64,000 nt of DNA from Neelides folsomi (lineage: Eukaryota > Arthropoda > Collembola > Neelipleona > Neelidae), in assembly GCA_034687125.1 (NCBI GenBank), contig JAQGBZ010000008.1, positions 62,001-126,000 on the forward strand, read 5' to 3'. Made by a program: the position numbers and the translations under genes. The notes below the pieces were generated by a model that was not told the DNA's origin, made no database searches, and was given only the letters and a program-made list of their open reading frames with translations. The first letter of the stretch is position 1; every line of letters begins with the position of its first letter. Positions 11,801 to 26,800 of the stretch are shown here, one piece after another.

Positions 11801-14800
11801 TGGACTTTCCCATAAATTCACCATTTTTCATTATTTCACACTTTTATTCTCTTTCCGGAACGTTGGATATGAATTGAAGTATGATCAAAACTTCTCATTT
11901 CCCTTTCTTATATCCAGGATAAGTTATGGAACATCCGTCGGACGGCTCGATAACCTCATTGTCAGCTATTTCCAACTCGAGTTTCGCCCTTCGAAATCCA
12001 AATATTCTTATTTAGTGAATAAGGAGGGAGCTTGTGAGTGAGAAATTTGGACGAAGTTCTTCAAATGCTATACATTCTCATTCTTTCAATTTTCACATTT
12101 GCCCTTTCTTAATTATTTAGTCAAAAAGATTTTTAATAATGTTTAGCAAAATGGAAATATCAAACTTGATTGGTATTTTACGAAATTTATTTAAAAAACT
12201 TTTCAACCTTTAACATTTTCTAATATCATTTTCAGAATTTTATATGGGCTTTATGTATTTATTGATTATTTTTTGGATATTTATTTATTTATTAGAAAAA
12301 TTGTTTTTGAGAGATTGCGGAGATTATATTTTGACGTTTAAGCTCATTTTAGTTAAGCTGTTCCCGCCTCGGTTTGGATCCTTTAGAGTAATCAATTCTT
12401 GTGGGATTTTAAGCCTTCTTTGAAAGATAATTTCGCGTTTAAGGGAGCTGATGTTGACCATTGAGTAAGAGGATGAGGAGGAGAATGGGGATTTGCGGGT
12501 GGGTTGTGAAGATAACCGAGTTTTTGAAATAATACAAATCAGCAGTAGCGGAGGAGCCTCATAGAGTATTCATGAGTTGAGGAAGGGAATATGAGCTCGT
12601 TGAGCCCCAACAATTCAGAACCTCCGTTCGAAATCGTGGGAAGTCTTTCAACGACTATCAGTACTATATATCGTACATATCTTGTCATTCCAAACGGATA
12701 AAAAGTTTGGGAATTATATAAACTAATGTTGGAACCTCACCCTTGAATTCAAATCTTAAAAAACAGATAATGTTACGAAACTTATTCCTCCATGCGATCG
12801 AGTAAAGTAAAAATATCATGGAAGTTATAATATAAGTACTACAATATTCATTTTATTCAAGGGCAGATCGCTCTTAAAACTATCACTTTTGTCCCTAAAA
12901 TATTTTTATTTTAAAGAATATCAGTTCAATATCTTATTATTTTAAAATCGTATTATTTTCAGAGTAGCACACATACTTATAGATACTATACATATGTAGA
13001 AGTGGGATATTTAATAATGATTAATTTGAAGAATTTGATATAATGAAAAGCGAAGAATAGCTTTTTTATAAGTGCCTATCCAAATACCAAATATTAGTAA
13101 ATTGAATTTAAGTATTTTTGAATAGTCTTTTTATTAAAAAGAAAAGATTTATTGTTGAACTCTATTGATTTAATTAATTGTATCGCTCTTATTCCTCTGA
13201 AAGAACAAAAGTTTTAGTTAAATTAAAATTGTACATTTTCGTATATTAAGTATAAGCAAAATTTCATTAACTTTTCTCAGATAATTTCCAATTGCATCAT
13301 ATGCTTCTGTGTTTTAGTTAATTCACTTAATTCCCAGTCTTTTTCAAACTTAACTACTGTTCCTAATCCTTTTGGATCAATATTCCAAAGAAATTCCTCT
13401 CTCGATTAGTTGAAAATGATTAAAATAGTTAATCTTTCAAAGTGCCTTACTTATCACTCTTTTCATATTTAATGCATTTAATTACTTTAGCCTAGCCTAA
13501 CAAAAAAAACAAATTAATTAAAAAGTAAAAATGACGCTTATTCACATTCTCATGTGCATACATTGTTTTTTACGAACAGCATGCAAAGATAAATAATATG
13601 TTATTATAAAGATAAGTAGGTATAATATTTTTATATGTACAATGTACATTTTATATGTATTTTTGTAGTACTGTCTCTAGTAAATTGCTCCAGAACTTGT
13701 TAAAATATTAGAACAGATAACACTTGTAAGAGTAATTTTGTCACGTTTTACTTTTTTTCTGTGCTGCATGTTGTTGGAGATATAATACATTTTGGGGTCA
13801 TAATAAGTGTAGAACATATTATCGTTATATATTTGATATCAGTACGAAGAAAAGTTTAGAAAAGGAAGACAAATCGAATGTCAGAATGTAAGGGAATTCT
13901 TTTTAACCCTCTTTCCCCTGAAGAGATTCAAAGGTCATGGGCAAATGAAAGAGGTTTGGCGAAGACCTCTCAACATTTTTCTCACCGGAACTCGCACACT
14001 CGAAACCACTTTCATACTTGAGCACATATCTCCTCTCTTTCTCCGTGCAATCTCGATTGTGATCAATAAAATTGTCATTTCTCTTTCAAATCCTTGTCCG
14101 CAATTTTTAACCTTAACCTTTTGAAACAAGATGACAAATTTTGACACTTTGATTCCACTATTACATAAATGTAATTTGTTAATGACATTTTCCTCGAGCT
14201 CTTTTAGATCAAATTTAATTACAAATCTGGAGATGAAGTTTTTATTACGTAATATCCTATTATTAACATTTCGAAATCACCTCGAAGGAATCTCAAGTCT
14301 CCAATCTAATTACTTTTTTATCTTCATTTTGCACTTTCTTTGGGAATTATGAAAGTGATTTTCAAGGGCGTTTTTGAATCGCAAAATGGCAAAAATAGAT
14401 TAAATAGTTCATATATTGCCAAAAACTTTTAAAAACTACATTACATGCTCCTCTATATGACGTTAAACATTACGTGTATAAATAAATACATTGTAAATAT
14501 TCTAAACAGAGGCTTAACGTAAAACCCCTTTGTACTAAAAGTAAGAACTTACGTACAAGTAATTTTAAATGGCTGAATGGTCATAGCCAGATTAAGTAAA
14601 TACTTAAGCTGCTATGAGTTTGGTATATTTGGTAAATACAAAGTTATTTCACTAAATTAAAATAGGCCTATTAAGCGAGAGAGATGCTGGGAGAGATGTA
14701 GATCCAAATATGAAAAATATGCAAAAGTAGTATTGAATTGGGTATACGGAAAGTTGTGGAATGAGATAATAAAATCAAGATAGTTGGGTCTTATGACCTG

Positions 14801-17800
14801 CCTATAAAACCCCATAGATTTTGGATCTACAGAAGAGGTTCCTAATAAGGGCAAAGTGCCATAACCTTCCAGCTATTAATATTGAGGTTCCCATAATTCC
14901 GTCAGTCAATAGAAGGAGAAAGGTTGAGTAAATAAATACCATTACTTCTCTTTCAGTGAATTGAATAACTTGGACACGGGCTTACTCATTGAAGTATGGA
15001 ACAAGGGATTAATCTGGGACAAAGCTGTGGGCTACCATTGGCTTCAACTCCGCGACATCCATCACTCAAACGCCGTAAGTTGAGCGGACAACACTTTCTC
15101 CTTTAAATGCACTTTCAAACAATAATTTATTATCCTTGAAATGTGAGCTTAAAGTTTCATATAATAATATTTAATACAATTTAAATGCAATATAAAGTTC
15201 AATGATAATTTATTAATTCCAAATATTATTAAATCTGTATATGTTACTATCTCTATATGTAAATATAAATATATTTGCCAATTTTTATTCATACGACATG
15301 CGTATAATGTACTTGATTCAACACTAATTATATTTTTATTTCTTCCACCTTAACTCCTTAAACGCTTGGACAGTGCGGTGTGTGTAAATAATAAAGTGAT
15401 CCAAGGGCGTGGTCACACATGTAAATTCCATGAGGCTTGTGATAATAATGTATGATTGAAGGATGTATTGGAGCAGGAAGGAGCCGGACAATGGCTGTCT
15501 CTGGAGGGCGAACTGGTTATGCAAGATGGAGAAGTGATTGGTACGAAGACTCCTACAGGACATGTGGTTCTCATCGATGCGAGATTCGAGGTTCCTTTTG
15601 GTAAGAAATCCCTTTACATGAAAATGACTATGAATTTATTCCGAGTTTAATCCCTTATTCATCCTTGAGTCATTCGGAATCTTCTGCTCATTCGGCATGT
15701 TCAGTACAAGAGATTTTATTCTCTTTTTTACGTCGTGACTCCATTACTCCTCCTTTTGACTCTCACTCATATACTTCTCTCTCAATTCAGTTCTACCCTC
15801 CTCCAGCTTAACTTCTCCCTTAAAAAGCTTTTGTTTTTCCCTTAGTCTCCCATCAACATCACCCTTCTAATAGTCGTCGAACTTTCCTCGAACAAGTCTT
15901 TTCAACCTTAGGAAGGAAGCAGAGGATTAGTTGTGAGGAGATATAAACTCCCATCACGAAGAGAGTTTAAGTGAATTCTAGTCTTTTGAATTTCTCCCAT
16001 CATTCTTTCCTAACTTTTCAAATTCCGCATCTCCGGATCTCACCACATTCTCCTCAATGTTTCACTCAGCTTCCAAACTCTTCACAATCCTAATATTCTG
16101 CAAAACTCCCAACCATTGTGAAATTGAGAAACAATTTAATAACTTCACTTCATTAATTTTTTATATTTATAAAATTGTTAATTGTATTGTATAGTGCTAC
16201 ATATATTTCTTAACAAATTTTTAGGAGTTAACAATAATTATTAGTCCCACTATAGTAGGTTGAAATTATAAAAGTATGTATTATTGGAATACAAATCAAT
16301 AACAATTATACTAGATAATGTGGTTAATTGAAGTATTGAAGCTTATAAATGGTTAAAGTTTTACTTATTTCGAGTGTAATATAAGGTTATCAAAAATAAT
16401 ATTTTAGGCGAATATAGGGAGTTTTAAGTATATGAATAAGGTAATACTGATAATATTCAAAGAACGCGTCATCGTGCCCCTTTTTGCAAAAATACCGCAA
16501 AGTGCTGCGGTACGTTGACTGTTTTACGTATTTCCTCCCAACTTTGCGAACCTATTGTTGAACATCATCGTGATCGCGTGTATTGAATGAAAGAGTATTA
16601 ATCGCATTTGGATTGGACGGTCAAATGCATGTTTGCCAATAATTACTTAATATTAAACTCAAATCCACTTTTGAATTCTCTTTCAAGTTCTATCAAATAA
16701 TATAAGTTAGGATTAGATTATGAAAAAAATTCACAATGATCTCATACATAAATACTTACTTACACCCGTGGTAGTCTCTGTATTAAATCTATCTTCATAA
16801 ATCACGAATATTCAAAAAGGAAAAGGGTCCATTGCAGACAGAACCTTTCAAAACTTTCTCTCATTTTTATCTCGTAAAGCTTCCAACACTTACATATGAA
16901 TGCCGTTAAGTTTCTCAATTCAAGTCGAATCTATGATACTTATACCATATAATGCTTTTTTCACTTCTTCCAACTTTCTATTATCCACAGAGGGCTTTCT
17001 CCATAAGTTATAAAATTTTCAACTCAATTTCACTGTCGAGATCATTTACCCATTTGCATCAAGAATCTATACACTGTATAAATTTTTAATAATATATATT
17101 ATTATTTCAACATGTTATAACTTTAAATAATTTTTTTTTCTTAGTGTATTCCATGAACTAATTTAAAAGAAAGCGACTTTCCTCCATGGTTTATGACCTT
17201 TAAGTAACGTTCGGAGATTAGAAAAGAGATTTAAACAGAGATGCCCTTATGCATTAAACTCGTAATTTATTTCTCAAGCGTGAAGTGTTTATATAAATAT
17301 TTGCGTGAAGAGGATTTATAAATCTCAAGGAGGAATGCCCAGACCCTATGTACCAACAGAGTCCGGTAGAGTGGGAAATGAAAGTCTGAGAAGTAATAGG
17401 TCCCTTGAAGTCAATTGAAACGCTTCATTCTCTTTTCCTTGTTAATTGTCATCCGCCTCGTGAAGTTGAGTTCGAAGGAAAGGAGTAGAAAATGATTTTT
17501 TTTCTTTATTTTTTTCTAGCCGAGCAGGAGGGAGACGAAGGAGTAGAACTGCAGCGGAAGTTGGAAATGCTCAATTCCATGCTGGACCAAGAGGCGAGGG
17601 TCGAACAGGGCCGACGCCAGCACCAATACTACATACAATGTAAGAACTTTTTCTGATCTAAATCAAATTTCTTTCCCTTTTATTTATTACATATGGTTTG
17701 CATATGGAACCTCCATGCACGGTCGATTCCGTCGCAAATGACGACTTGGGCGAGCGAATAAAAGAAATATATTGGCCCTTATTAGAGGGATTATCGAAAA

Positions 17801-20800
17801 AATATTATGCAGTTATTATAAGTAACTTCCTTAGAAGTTAAGTATATACCTGTAACTTATATACATACATTATTACATATTTAGCTAACTAATAAGTATT
17901 AGATATAGATTTTGAACGTTATGCTTACTACATTTAGATCTTCCGTTCTATTCAAACAATCACACTTTTGTGAAAACCATTGAGATAAAAGAAAATGTTA
18001 AAAGGGAAATATTGAGAGCAGGGAGGAAGATGTAGAAAAACATTTACTTTAGGCTGACGAGTCTTTTATTGTCCCCATCCTTTGTAGTTCAATTTGCGAA
18101 GCTCAGTCAGCAACAGATTGCATGATTGCTTTTATCAAATAATACCTCCGAGAGGAGAGAAATCGTTCAAAAATTCACTGAGCTTGCATCCAGACGTCTG
18201 ATACTTTCTCCTTTAAAATCCCTTTTATTTTCGCCAGGGTCGAGTGAGATTATAGATCATGAGAGAGAGAGGAAGAGAAGTGCAGATATGGGCGAACCTT
18301 GCCAACATCCTCCCTTCCCATTCTTGGCAACCCTTGCCTTTTGAGCCGAAAATTGAGAATTGATGATTCTTTTCCTTCCCAACCATTTTTTCTATAATTG
18401 AAGATACGCCAAATTCACATTGACATATTATTATCCCCACATAACCGTATTACCCAATTCCTCTTCTTCACCTCAAGAACCTTACCTAATAACCTTACTT
18501 TTTCAAAGAGCCTCTCAATCCACTAATTGATTTCCATTTTTTATTCCATGAAATGGAGAAAATGTCGAGTTGAGATTTATACCCTCGACTTCAATTTTTT
18601 GTTTTTATTCAATTTATTTGAATACATGGTTGTTGGCTGTAATAAGTTCTTAAATTTACAATTTTGCATTATTCGTTGCTTAAAATTGCATTTTTCCAAT
18701 TTTATGGTATTAGAATAGGAAGGATTTAAGTTCTCGATAAATTGCGTCATTGCTAGACTAGAAGCATGAATAAATACATTGAAAGTAGGTAGTTACGTAC
18801 ATGATAAGTTTGAGAGTGAAATTACATGGTTGATCGCATGGCTGCTCACACAACACCTTCCTTTCTCATCAATTTATTTTCCCAATCTTTCCATGCAAAA
18901 TATCATCATGTAAAAGATTTTTATCGTGAAAAATAATTATGAATTTTCTCTCGATGCTCAAAAGCTCATTCTTGGAAGCCTTTCATCCATCATTCGATAA
19001 AAATCTCATCAGAGAGTTCATAATTTCTCACAAGATGAAAGATGAATTCACAAGACTCTTTCAATTACTTTTCATCATAACTTTCAACGCTTTTATGTTC
19101 AGAATTCAAAATGATTTTACCTTATATAGTTCAAGCACGTGGTTTTATTTACAGTTATAGTATATATATTACATATCTATTTATATTATGCACACCTCTA
19201 GTTATTATAATGGCAGAGTTGAATGAATTACTCAGTTCATAATATTTGTACTTATCCTAATTTATTCTGTAATTATCTAACAACAGATATTTGCTTTTTA
19301 ATTCTTTTACATTATATGAATGAAATTGGAATTGTCGAATAAACTTTTTAAAAAAGATTGTGCATTGCAATATTGAAGTATTTGTATTGTATTGTACAGA
19401 GTGGGCCATAAGTATCTTTCTTTTTTAAATATACAATCGTATAAAAAAGAAAGATACTTATGGCCCACCCTGTATTACTTACTATTAGTACTTAAAGCTT
19501 CGTTTATTTTTCTTTGAAAGATTTTAAAATTAATATTGTTAGAATTTTACGCCATCGGCATCATTAATTCGGCATTAGTGATTTTCCCCTGCTTTGAATT
19601 TATTCATGTTTATTATATAGCAAAATAGCAATATTGTATTTATTATGAATGAAATCTCATTTGAAGGAATGGATGAAAGGGTAAGTAAATAACTCGAGTA
19701 ATCAATACATTTCCAGTAAATTGCAAAATGGATAAACGAGGTTTCCATTTGATATTCATTTCATTTTCCTTCGAATCATTATCATTACTTCCTTTCATCC
19801 TTTCCTGAACATACTTTATAAGCCTTGCTATACACAAATCTTTGCAAGTAAAGTGAGCCAATAAACTTGAGTGAAAGTTGTGAAAGCTTTCAAATAAAAC
19901 AAATGTAAAATTTGAATTTCTTGAAATTGAACATTTGTTTTATTAACTTATTATGATTTTTGTCGGTCCTCTGTCACTCTTCATGATTTCCTAATCCAAT
20001 TTGGATTTCTCGTACATCATGTCGAAAATATGGTACATATCTGTATGCAGTATATTTACCATACATAAACTATCATTCCTGTTTTTTAAATACTATTATG
20101 GTAGTTTACGAAGGGATGTGTTACGAAGAGATGGACCCAAGGAAGAATAGGAAGGAAATTGTAAATATTACTTGTATTATTCATAAAATTGGAAGAGTCA
20201 AAACCTTGTAAAATATTTTTATGTGAGTGATACGTAAAGTAATCAATTTGACGGGAAACCCAGTTTTAGATAGATATTTGCATGTTTGGTAATTGAGCGT
20301 ATGAAGGATTAACTTGTTTGATGAAATGCAAGCAAATATTGAATTTGTGAGGCGAAAAGGGAAATGGAAGGTTGCGGGCTCGAAAAAGAAAATTGATAAA
20401 TGAGCTTTTTCAACACTACTGTGAAGCAAGGTTATATTTACTTTCGGTAAGCGAAATAGGAACGGAGATACGATAGAGAATTCTGTACAAGATTAATAGA
20501 CTCCATTCCTCTCTTTATAACTCACAATTATCGATTTCTCGCCTCCGTTTCAACCTCCAATCAATGTCAATATCAAAAATTCAAAAACATTCTTTATTTA
20601 CTTTCTCTCCAACAATACTATTATAACAAATATAATGGCTAGTCTGCCTTCGTAGACGACCTTTAACAATAGCAATTTACTCCATTTACGATTACGATTA
20701 GGATTAAATGCATAAACAAAGAGTTTCTCGCATTAATTACCAATTAGGTGTTTTTTCAAATAAGGTTATGCGCAGATTGTTATACCTTTCTCTGTAATTT

Positions 20801-23800
20801 ATTGTAATCGGAATGTCAATAGTAAAAGTTTCCCAGACTGTTATTGAACAAAACAGGAATCAATAATTCATTGATTCTTGTGTAAATTCATGTGGTTACG
20901 TGTTCTCATTCATAATTAATGATCTTATTGGAAAGGTGGATTTAAAAATAAGGGGATGGGATGGTTAGGGTGGAGGACGTTAAATATTTTGCAAGTGATA
21001 AGCGCAAGGGGTGGAGAAGCAATTGATGACTTTGGGCAAATGTAGAGCGGAATTGGGGAAATGTAGGGCAGATGAGACGAAAATAGCTTAAGGAGTAAAT
21101 CTAGAATGAAGGAAAGCATGGATGTCCATTCACTCCCATGGTATTCAACTCATCCTCATCACTTCCTCTGGGTTGTTTTGGTTAGTATTCTCGGCGGTCC
21201 GGTGGATTCCCTTTTTATTGTCTCTCTTGGAAAGGGAAGTGGTGAGAGTGAGGGAAAGGGACCGTGAGAAAAGAATCCTTGAAAGAAGGAAAGTCATTTG
21301 CGATCCAACTCGCGTCACCGCCCTCCTTACCTTCCTTCATCTGCAGTCGGGGAGATAGTTATATCTAACCATGTATTACCACCAAATCCAATCAATACCT
21401 CCAATACCCTCGACCTTCTACATATTTGATACACGGACTCCCACGCATTGACTGCTTAATTATATATCAAGATTAATTACGTCCCTTTGTAGTTTTAAAA
21501 TGACTATAGTTTAAACCCTTTTTCAAATTCTGCTAAAGAAAGGGACGTTGTTTGAATTTCCATCCTTTGTGGCAAAATAATTTATAAAGTCATTAATAAT
21601 ATATAACTGGCTAATTTATAGTGGAGATTTTTGGGTGGAAAATAATTATATCAGAAATATACATAGCACATTCTTTATAACAAATCTCTGATTACACAAA
21701 ACTCTGACTAACCTAATTTGGTTTTGGGCTATTAAAAATACCGAGAATTTCAAGTGGATTGTTTTTTCTGTTCAAACTATTTAATCTAGTAAAATATTTG
21801 ATAAATAAAGAAACTTTGCTCTTAATCTGTCGGCATCTAATAAATAATAATACTTTGCGTACCGGGCATTTTCAGGGTTTTCCATTTCCCCCCTTATCAA
21901 AATTTGTTGAGCCTTGGGCTATTAAATCCTAAGTTTAATTTTCCAATTCCCATTCCCTCATTTGATCATCATTGTATTGTGCCGCAGGTCGAATGTCTAA
22001 AAGCTCGACTTTGCTCTATTGCAAACGTTTAAAATAGTGATTCACTTTTCCCGTTTTATCCTACGATGTATTACTTTGAATTAATTTTATCATTGATCAG
22101 TTCCTTCAATAATGGGCTTTCTTTTTTGCAGCGGGTGTTTCGGAAGACAGCGACTACACGTCAGATGTGAATTATCCCGTGGGTCAGCACCCGAACTCTT
22201 CAGCGTCCCAATTCCGCTCGACTGCCAATCAGCTCTCAACTCCTCAAAGGTCCCTCGACTCAAGCAGAGAGAATTCTTATGAGAAAGACGACGACTATAG
22301 GAACAACAGTGGGTACAACAATCCTGGCTACCAGCAATACCTCCAGCCTTATCCCGCCCATGGACATCATGGACATCAGAATCGGACACTGCCGAGGACG
22401 AGCCAGCAGCAAGGTTACTGGAACGACCCGAGAGAAACCGAGACTGATCCCCTCTACTACAATTCCCGCCCACAGCCATACAAGCCATCTAAGTAAGAAA
22501 ATATTGTCTTTATGTCTTCATTATAGGATGTACCATACTATACTAGAGGTTTTATATATTTTATATACCTAATGATGTTGTATTATGAACATGAAAAAAT
22601 ACTTTATTGTATTTTTCTACATTTTTAATCATAAATGATGACAATTACTTTCTGCATAATATTTATTAATGTTGCTATAAATTACAGCTCTTACCGGAAC
22701 CGAGGAGACTCATGGAATGAGCAAAGCCAAGAAGGGTAAAAGCCTATTCATTAAATTCGTTTGTAATTCTCATTTTATGAAACATCTTGAACAATGTGCA
22801 AGGAAGTCCTAATGGATTCTTTAGTATGTACTATCGCCCATATCTCTGATTTCTCTATTGAGGAAGGGTAGGAATCAAATATGCATTATAAATTTCAATG
22901 ATAGCATCATAGAAATATCGTATATCGGATCTTTTTGGCGAAACTTGAGTACAATACCAGGTTCATAATACATTGAAATAAAGTAATAATTAATGCTATC
23001 TCTAGAATGACACATTTGTGCTCACTTGTCAAGTGAGCAATAGACAATTCTTATCTGACCTCATTATGTCTGAGAGCTTCTCCTAATTCACTCTTATATC
23101 AAATTAAAACAAAGCCTTGGAGTTGTTAATTAGGAAATTGACATTTTCCTTTTCATCCCTCCTCTAGTATATTAAACTCATCAAGTCGGTTTAATTGGTA
23201 AGTCTTAGTTTCTCTTGGTTTCTTTCCCTCTTCTCCTCGGGACTTGTCCTTGGGATAGTTTAAGTGGTAGGAATGATTTCGCAACATAAAGGCCATTTCT
23301 ACTGCATCACTTCCCGTCCCCATGATGGCACCGAAGATCTTCTGATATCTCGCCAACCCCAACTGGGAAAAGAGAAAGGAAATTTCATTAAGAGCGGAGC
23401 ATGCAAGTAGGGGACATTGAGACGAAAGACGCTTTTATTTTAATGACTTTGGTTCCCTTCATTGCCTTTTCCCAGTTTATTCTCCATTTGAAATCCAAGG
23501 GACGTATTTTAATTTAATCCGGCTAATTGAATCACCTTATTCCAACAACGAATGTGGCTAAAACCTCATTTCATAAATAGCATTTCTCGTTATTTCCACA
23601 ACACACTCGTGATTCTCCCTTAAACAGCACATTCGGATGAGTAGACCCAATGCTTCTAAATGAGTTGTAATCCTCGATCCTCTTGTAAGATTAGACTTAA
23701 GACAAAGATTAGTGAATGAATAGGAAATTGGGAAGTAATCCTTAGTATGTAAATTCATACCTCCAATATAAATATTTAATTATATAATTATTATACTTTG

Positions 23801-26800
23801 TATTTAAGCATCTTATGGTTAGTTGTGTTATTATTTTGACCTTATTCGATAATTTCATGCAAATTGAAGGCAAATTTCCAACAAATTATGAATCGATTTT
23901 GTCTAATAAACAGAATGATTCCTTTGATGCTCAATTGTCCTTTGATGATGTTCTTAATAGAATTGCCGATGGTTGGTGGTCCAATAAGAAAGTAATTAAG
24001 ATTCCTCTGTGAGCCGCATTGGGAATTGAAATTGAAATGTGAGGTTTAATTCTCTTGGTTGAGTGGAGCAAGGTTGAAGAAATCAGATACCCGAGGAAGA
24101 AACTTACTTTTTAAATGCCTCAAATTCCAAGATCCTATCTCGCTAAGGATGTTAAGAAAGTTTTCCCAAGGAAGGAATATCTTCTTTAATGCTTATGTTC
24201 AACTTCCTAAAAGGATTCCCGACTCTCTTTTTCAAATCCTCTTATTCTCTTTTTATTTCCAGGTATGGTTACAAGGATCCGACCGGATCCTCCGCAGCTC
24301 CTTATTACGATTATGATGAAGCTCAAAACTACACGACCCACCCGGGCGACACTTATGGGCGTCGTCTAAGTAAGAGACGGTTAAACTTAACGCGATGAGA
24401 AAATTGGTGACTCTGGACCTTATCCTTTTTTTCAATCTATTTCTTATTTAATTGCCTTTATTATTCTGCTCATGAATCTAATATTGCTGATTACAGCTAA
24501 ATTCTAATTAATATAATAAACAATGAGATCTGCCACCAATTTTCAGATACAGAACGGCAGAAAGCGCCGAGCCTAGAACGTCAGGACACATTGTATGACG
24601 ATGGTTCTGGAGATTATCCACAGACAACAAGGGAAGAGAGTAATACTCGAACACAGTATGCCAATGATCGATACTCATACGGGGACACTACAGCTTTCAA
24701 TCAAAAGGACTCGGCCTACAATCAATATCCTCAAAATTCCTATGGGTAATCTAATTTATCACCATCCCCAATATATCACTCCGAATTTTGAGCCCAAACA
24801 AACAATATATTCGTCACTGTCTTTGGGGAAAAAACAATACGTAGGATTTAGCATGTCCAAAATCTTTTATGTAATTTAATATTATTCCAAGAACGATGTG
24901 CTTTGTGATATTAACTATGAAAAGTTGTTTGTGAGGAAAATGTTTACGTATGGAAAGATAGGAGTAGAACACATGCATAATATGTTAAGTAATTTTGGTG
25001 TAATAAATGTATTTCGGGTATAAATAAGAAGTTCGGGACTTGGGGGATAAAGAGGGATTTCGTTTTTATTTTAATGTATTGGATACGAGTGAAAGTTCTT
25101 ATTATGTAAATATGCACGCTATTTTTCTCCATAAACAAAAGTGTGTGGTTTAGATGAGCAATGCATGTATGTATTTATAAATAATCATGTGGTGGAATAT
25201 GTACGGGGTTTATTTTCTATTAAGTATAGATGAACATGCAAATGAAATTCTTCCCACTTTTCTTTATTCTTCTGATACTCCTGTGGGCGTTGGGAGAACG
25301 GAGAGGTTTTTCCTCGAACCAGACATGAGATTCGCCTTCATTTCCCATTTCCCACTTTCTAACATTGAGGCACATTCGCTCAACGACCTCAAAATAATTT
25401 GAGGAAAGAACAATCTTCTTTAGAGCTCCAAGGCCATGTTCCAAACGTTGTAAGATAAACATGCATTACGGCCATGAAAGGGTCTTTTTAGTTTATAGAC
25501 CCCAACAAATGAAGTTTCAACTTCGCAGATGAAGACGAGTGAATAATTTTAACATTCACAGTTACTTTTCCAAACTTTCTCCTTTCATCTCCTTTGAGCT
25601 GGGATCATTAAAGAGATTTCCCAGACTTTATCTTAAACTTTTTCCTACTTGGATTTATAATTGTATGAATGATTTTTGAATCTTGTTTACTCAAAATATT
25701 TATAAATGGTTTATTGAGATGAAATGAAAAAAAAAATTATTTTTCTTGGATTTAAATCGAAAAATATTTCGCCATTTCCGGAAACTTAAAAGTTTTCCAC
25801 TTTGACGCAAACTCAAGTTACTGAACAAAGGATGTAAATGGAGAGAAACGGATGATGGTGAAATTAAAATATTTTTGAGATTAATCATAAGCTAGAGTTT
25901 AACTTGACGATTACTCTCTTGTATATAAGTATATAAAGTAGTAAATAATGGGGAAAGTATAGTGAATTTTAAGTTAAGATGAAATGCGTGAGTTGTATCC
26001 ATTATAATGACTCTCAACTTTATGATTCACTTTTTTATTTAATCTTTACCATAAATAACTGACGCAGTACATGTAAATTGGAAAGTAATCCTTCGAGTCA
26101 CAATTTCGTTTAAAACTTGTTTCAGAGTTTCATTTTTTGTTCTTGGATACTTATTGATTTTTATTTGTGTGTGAGTGTGCTGTAAAATCGGTAAATGTAT
26201 TAAAATATTAATTGGGTATAATGTAAGTTACCCAATAATTAACCTTCATTATTCATTAATTTTACATGATAATGGATATTACATATTACACTTGAACAAG
26301 AAAATTAAGATAATTTGACTGCTTTATGTTAATAATTCTGATAAACACAGCAAGGGTCCGAAATCTTTAATGTACCTGTTTTAATATTTAATGGTTAATT
26401 TAATATTAAAACAAAGTATAATTTATAAATGATCAATGGCAAAGTATTAAATCAAGAAACGAAGGGTGTTAAAATATCAATAAGAATGCAAAAAGTGTAA
26501 TATTGATTGAAAAGCTTATTAACTTGGAATTACATTTTAATCACATAGTGTCATGTTAGAATGAATAATGGGAACGGGGAATAATCATTGTATTTTATTA
26601 TTGCAGTTACGGGGAAAAAGGAGCCTATTACTCGGAAGAATACACTGCAACGGATCAAACTGCTTCCAACACAAAATACAATACTGAGTGAGTGCCTGTG
26701 ATTGTCATAAATCTTCATTATTATGTTAAATGGATTTATACACGTAAGTATAATATACATACAATGTTATTTACCATATTGGATTTTAAACATAATAAAT

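Larger units (their letters stand above)
10542..14956 (+). other. Intron 3
   Basis: 4.4 kb of AT-rich intron. Its first 320 bases are occupied by a hAT-like MITE; the rest shows no coding sequence or repeat I can support. Confidence 0.85.
22736..24262 (+). other. Intron 8
   Basis: 1.5 kb. It holds two weakly supported exon-like segments, one antisense (23153-23362) and one sense (23823-24008), listed separately. Confidence 0.7.

Noticed and set aside
17715-17760. GGTCGATTCC resembling a tRNA B box
   Set aside because: No A box or cloverleaf arms can be folded around it.
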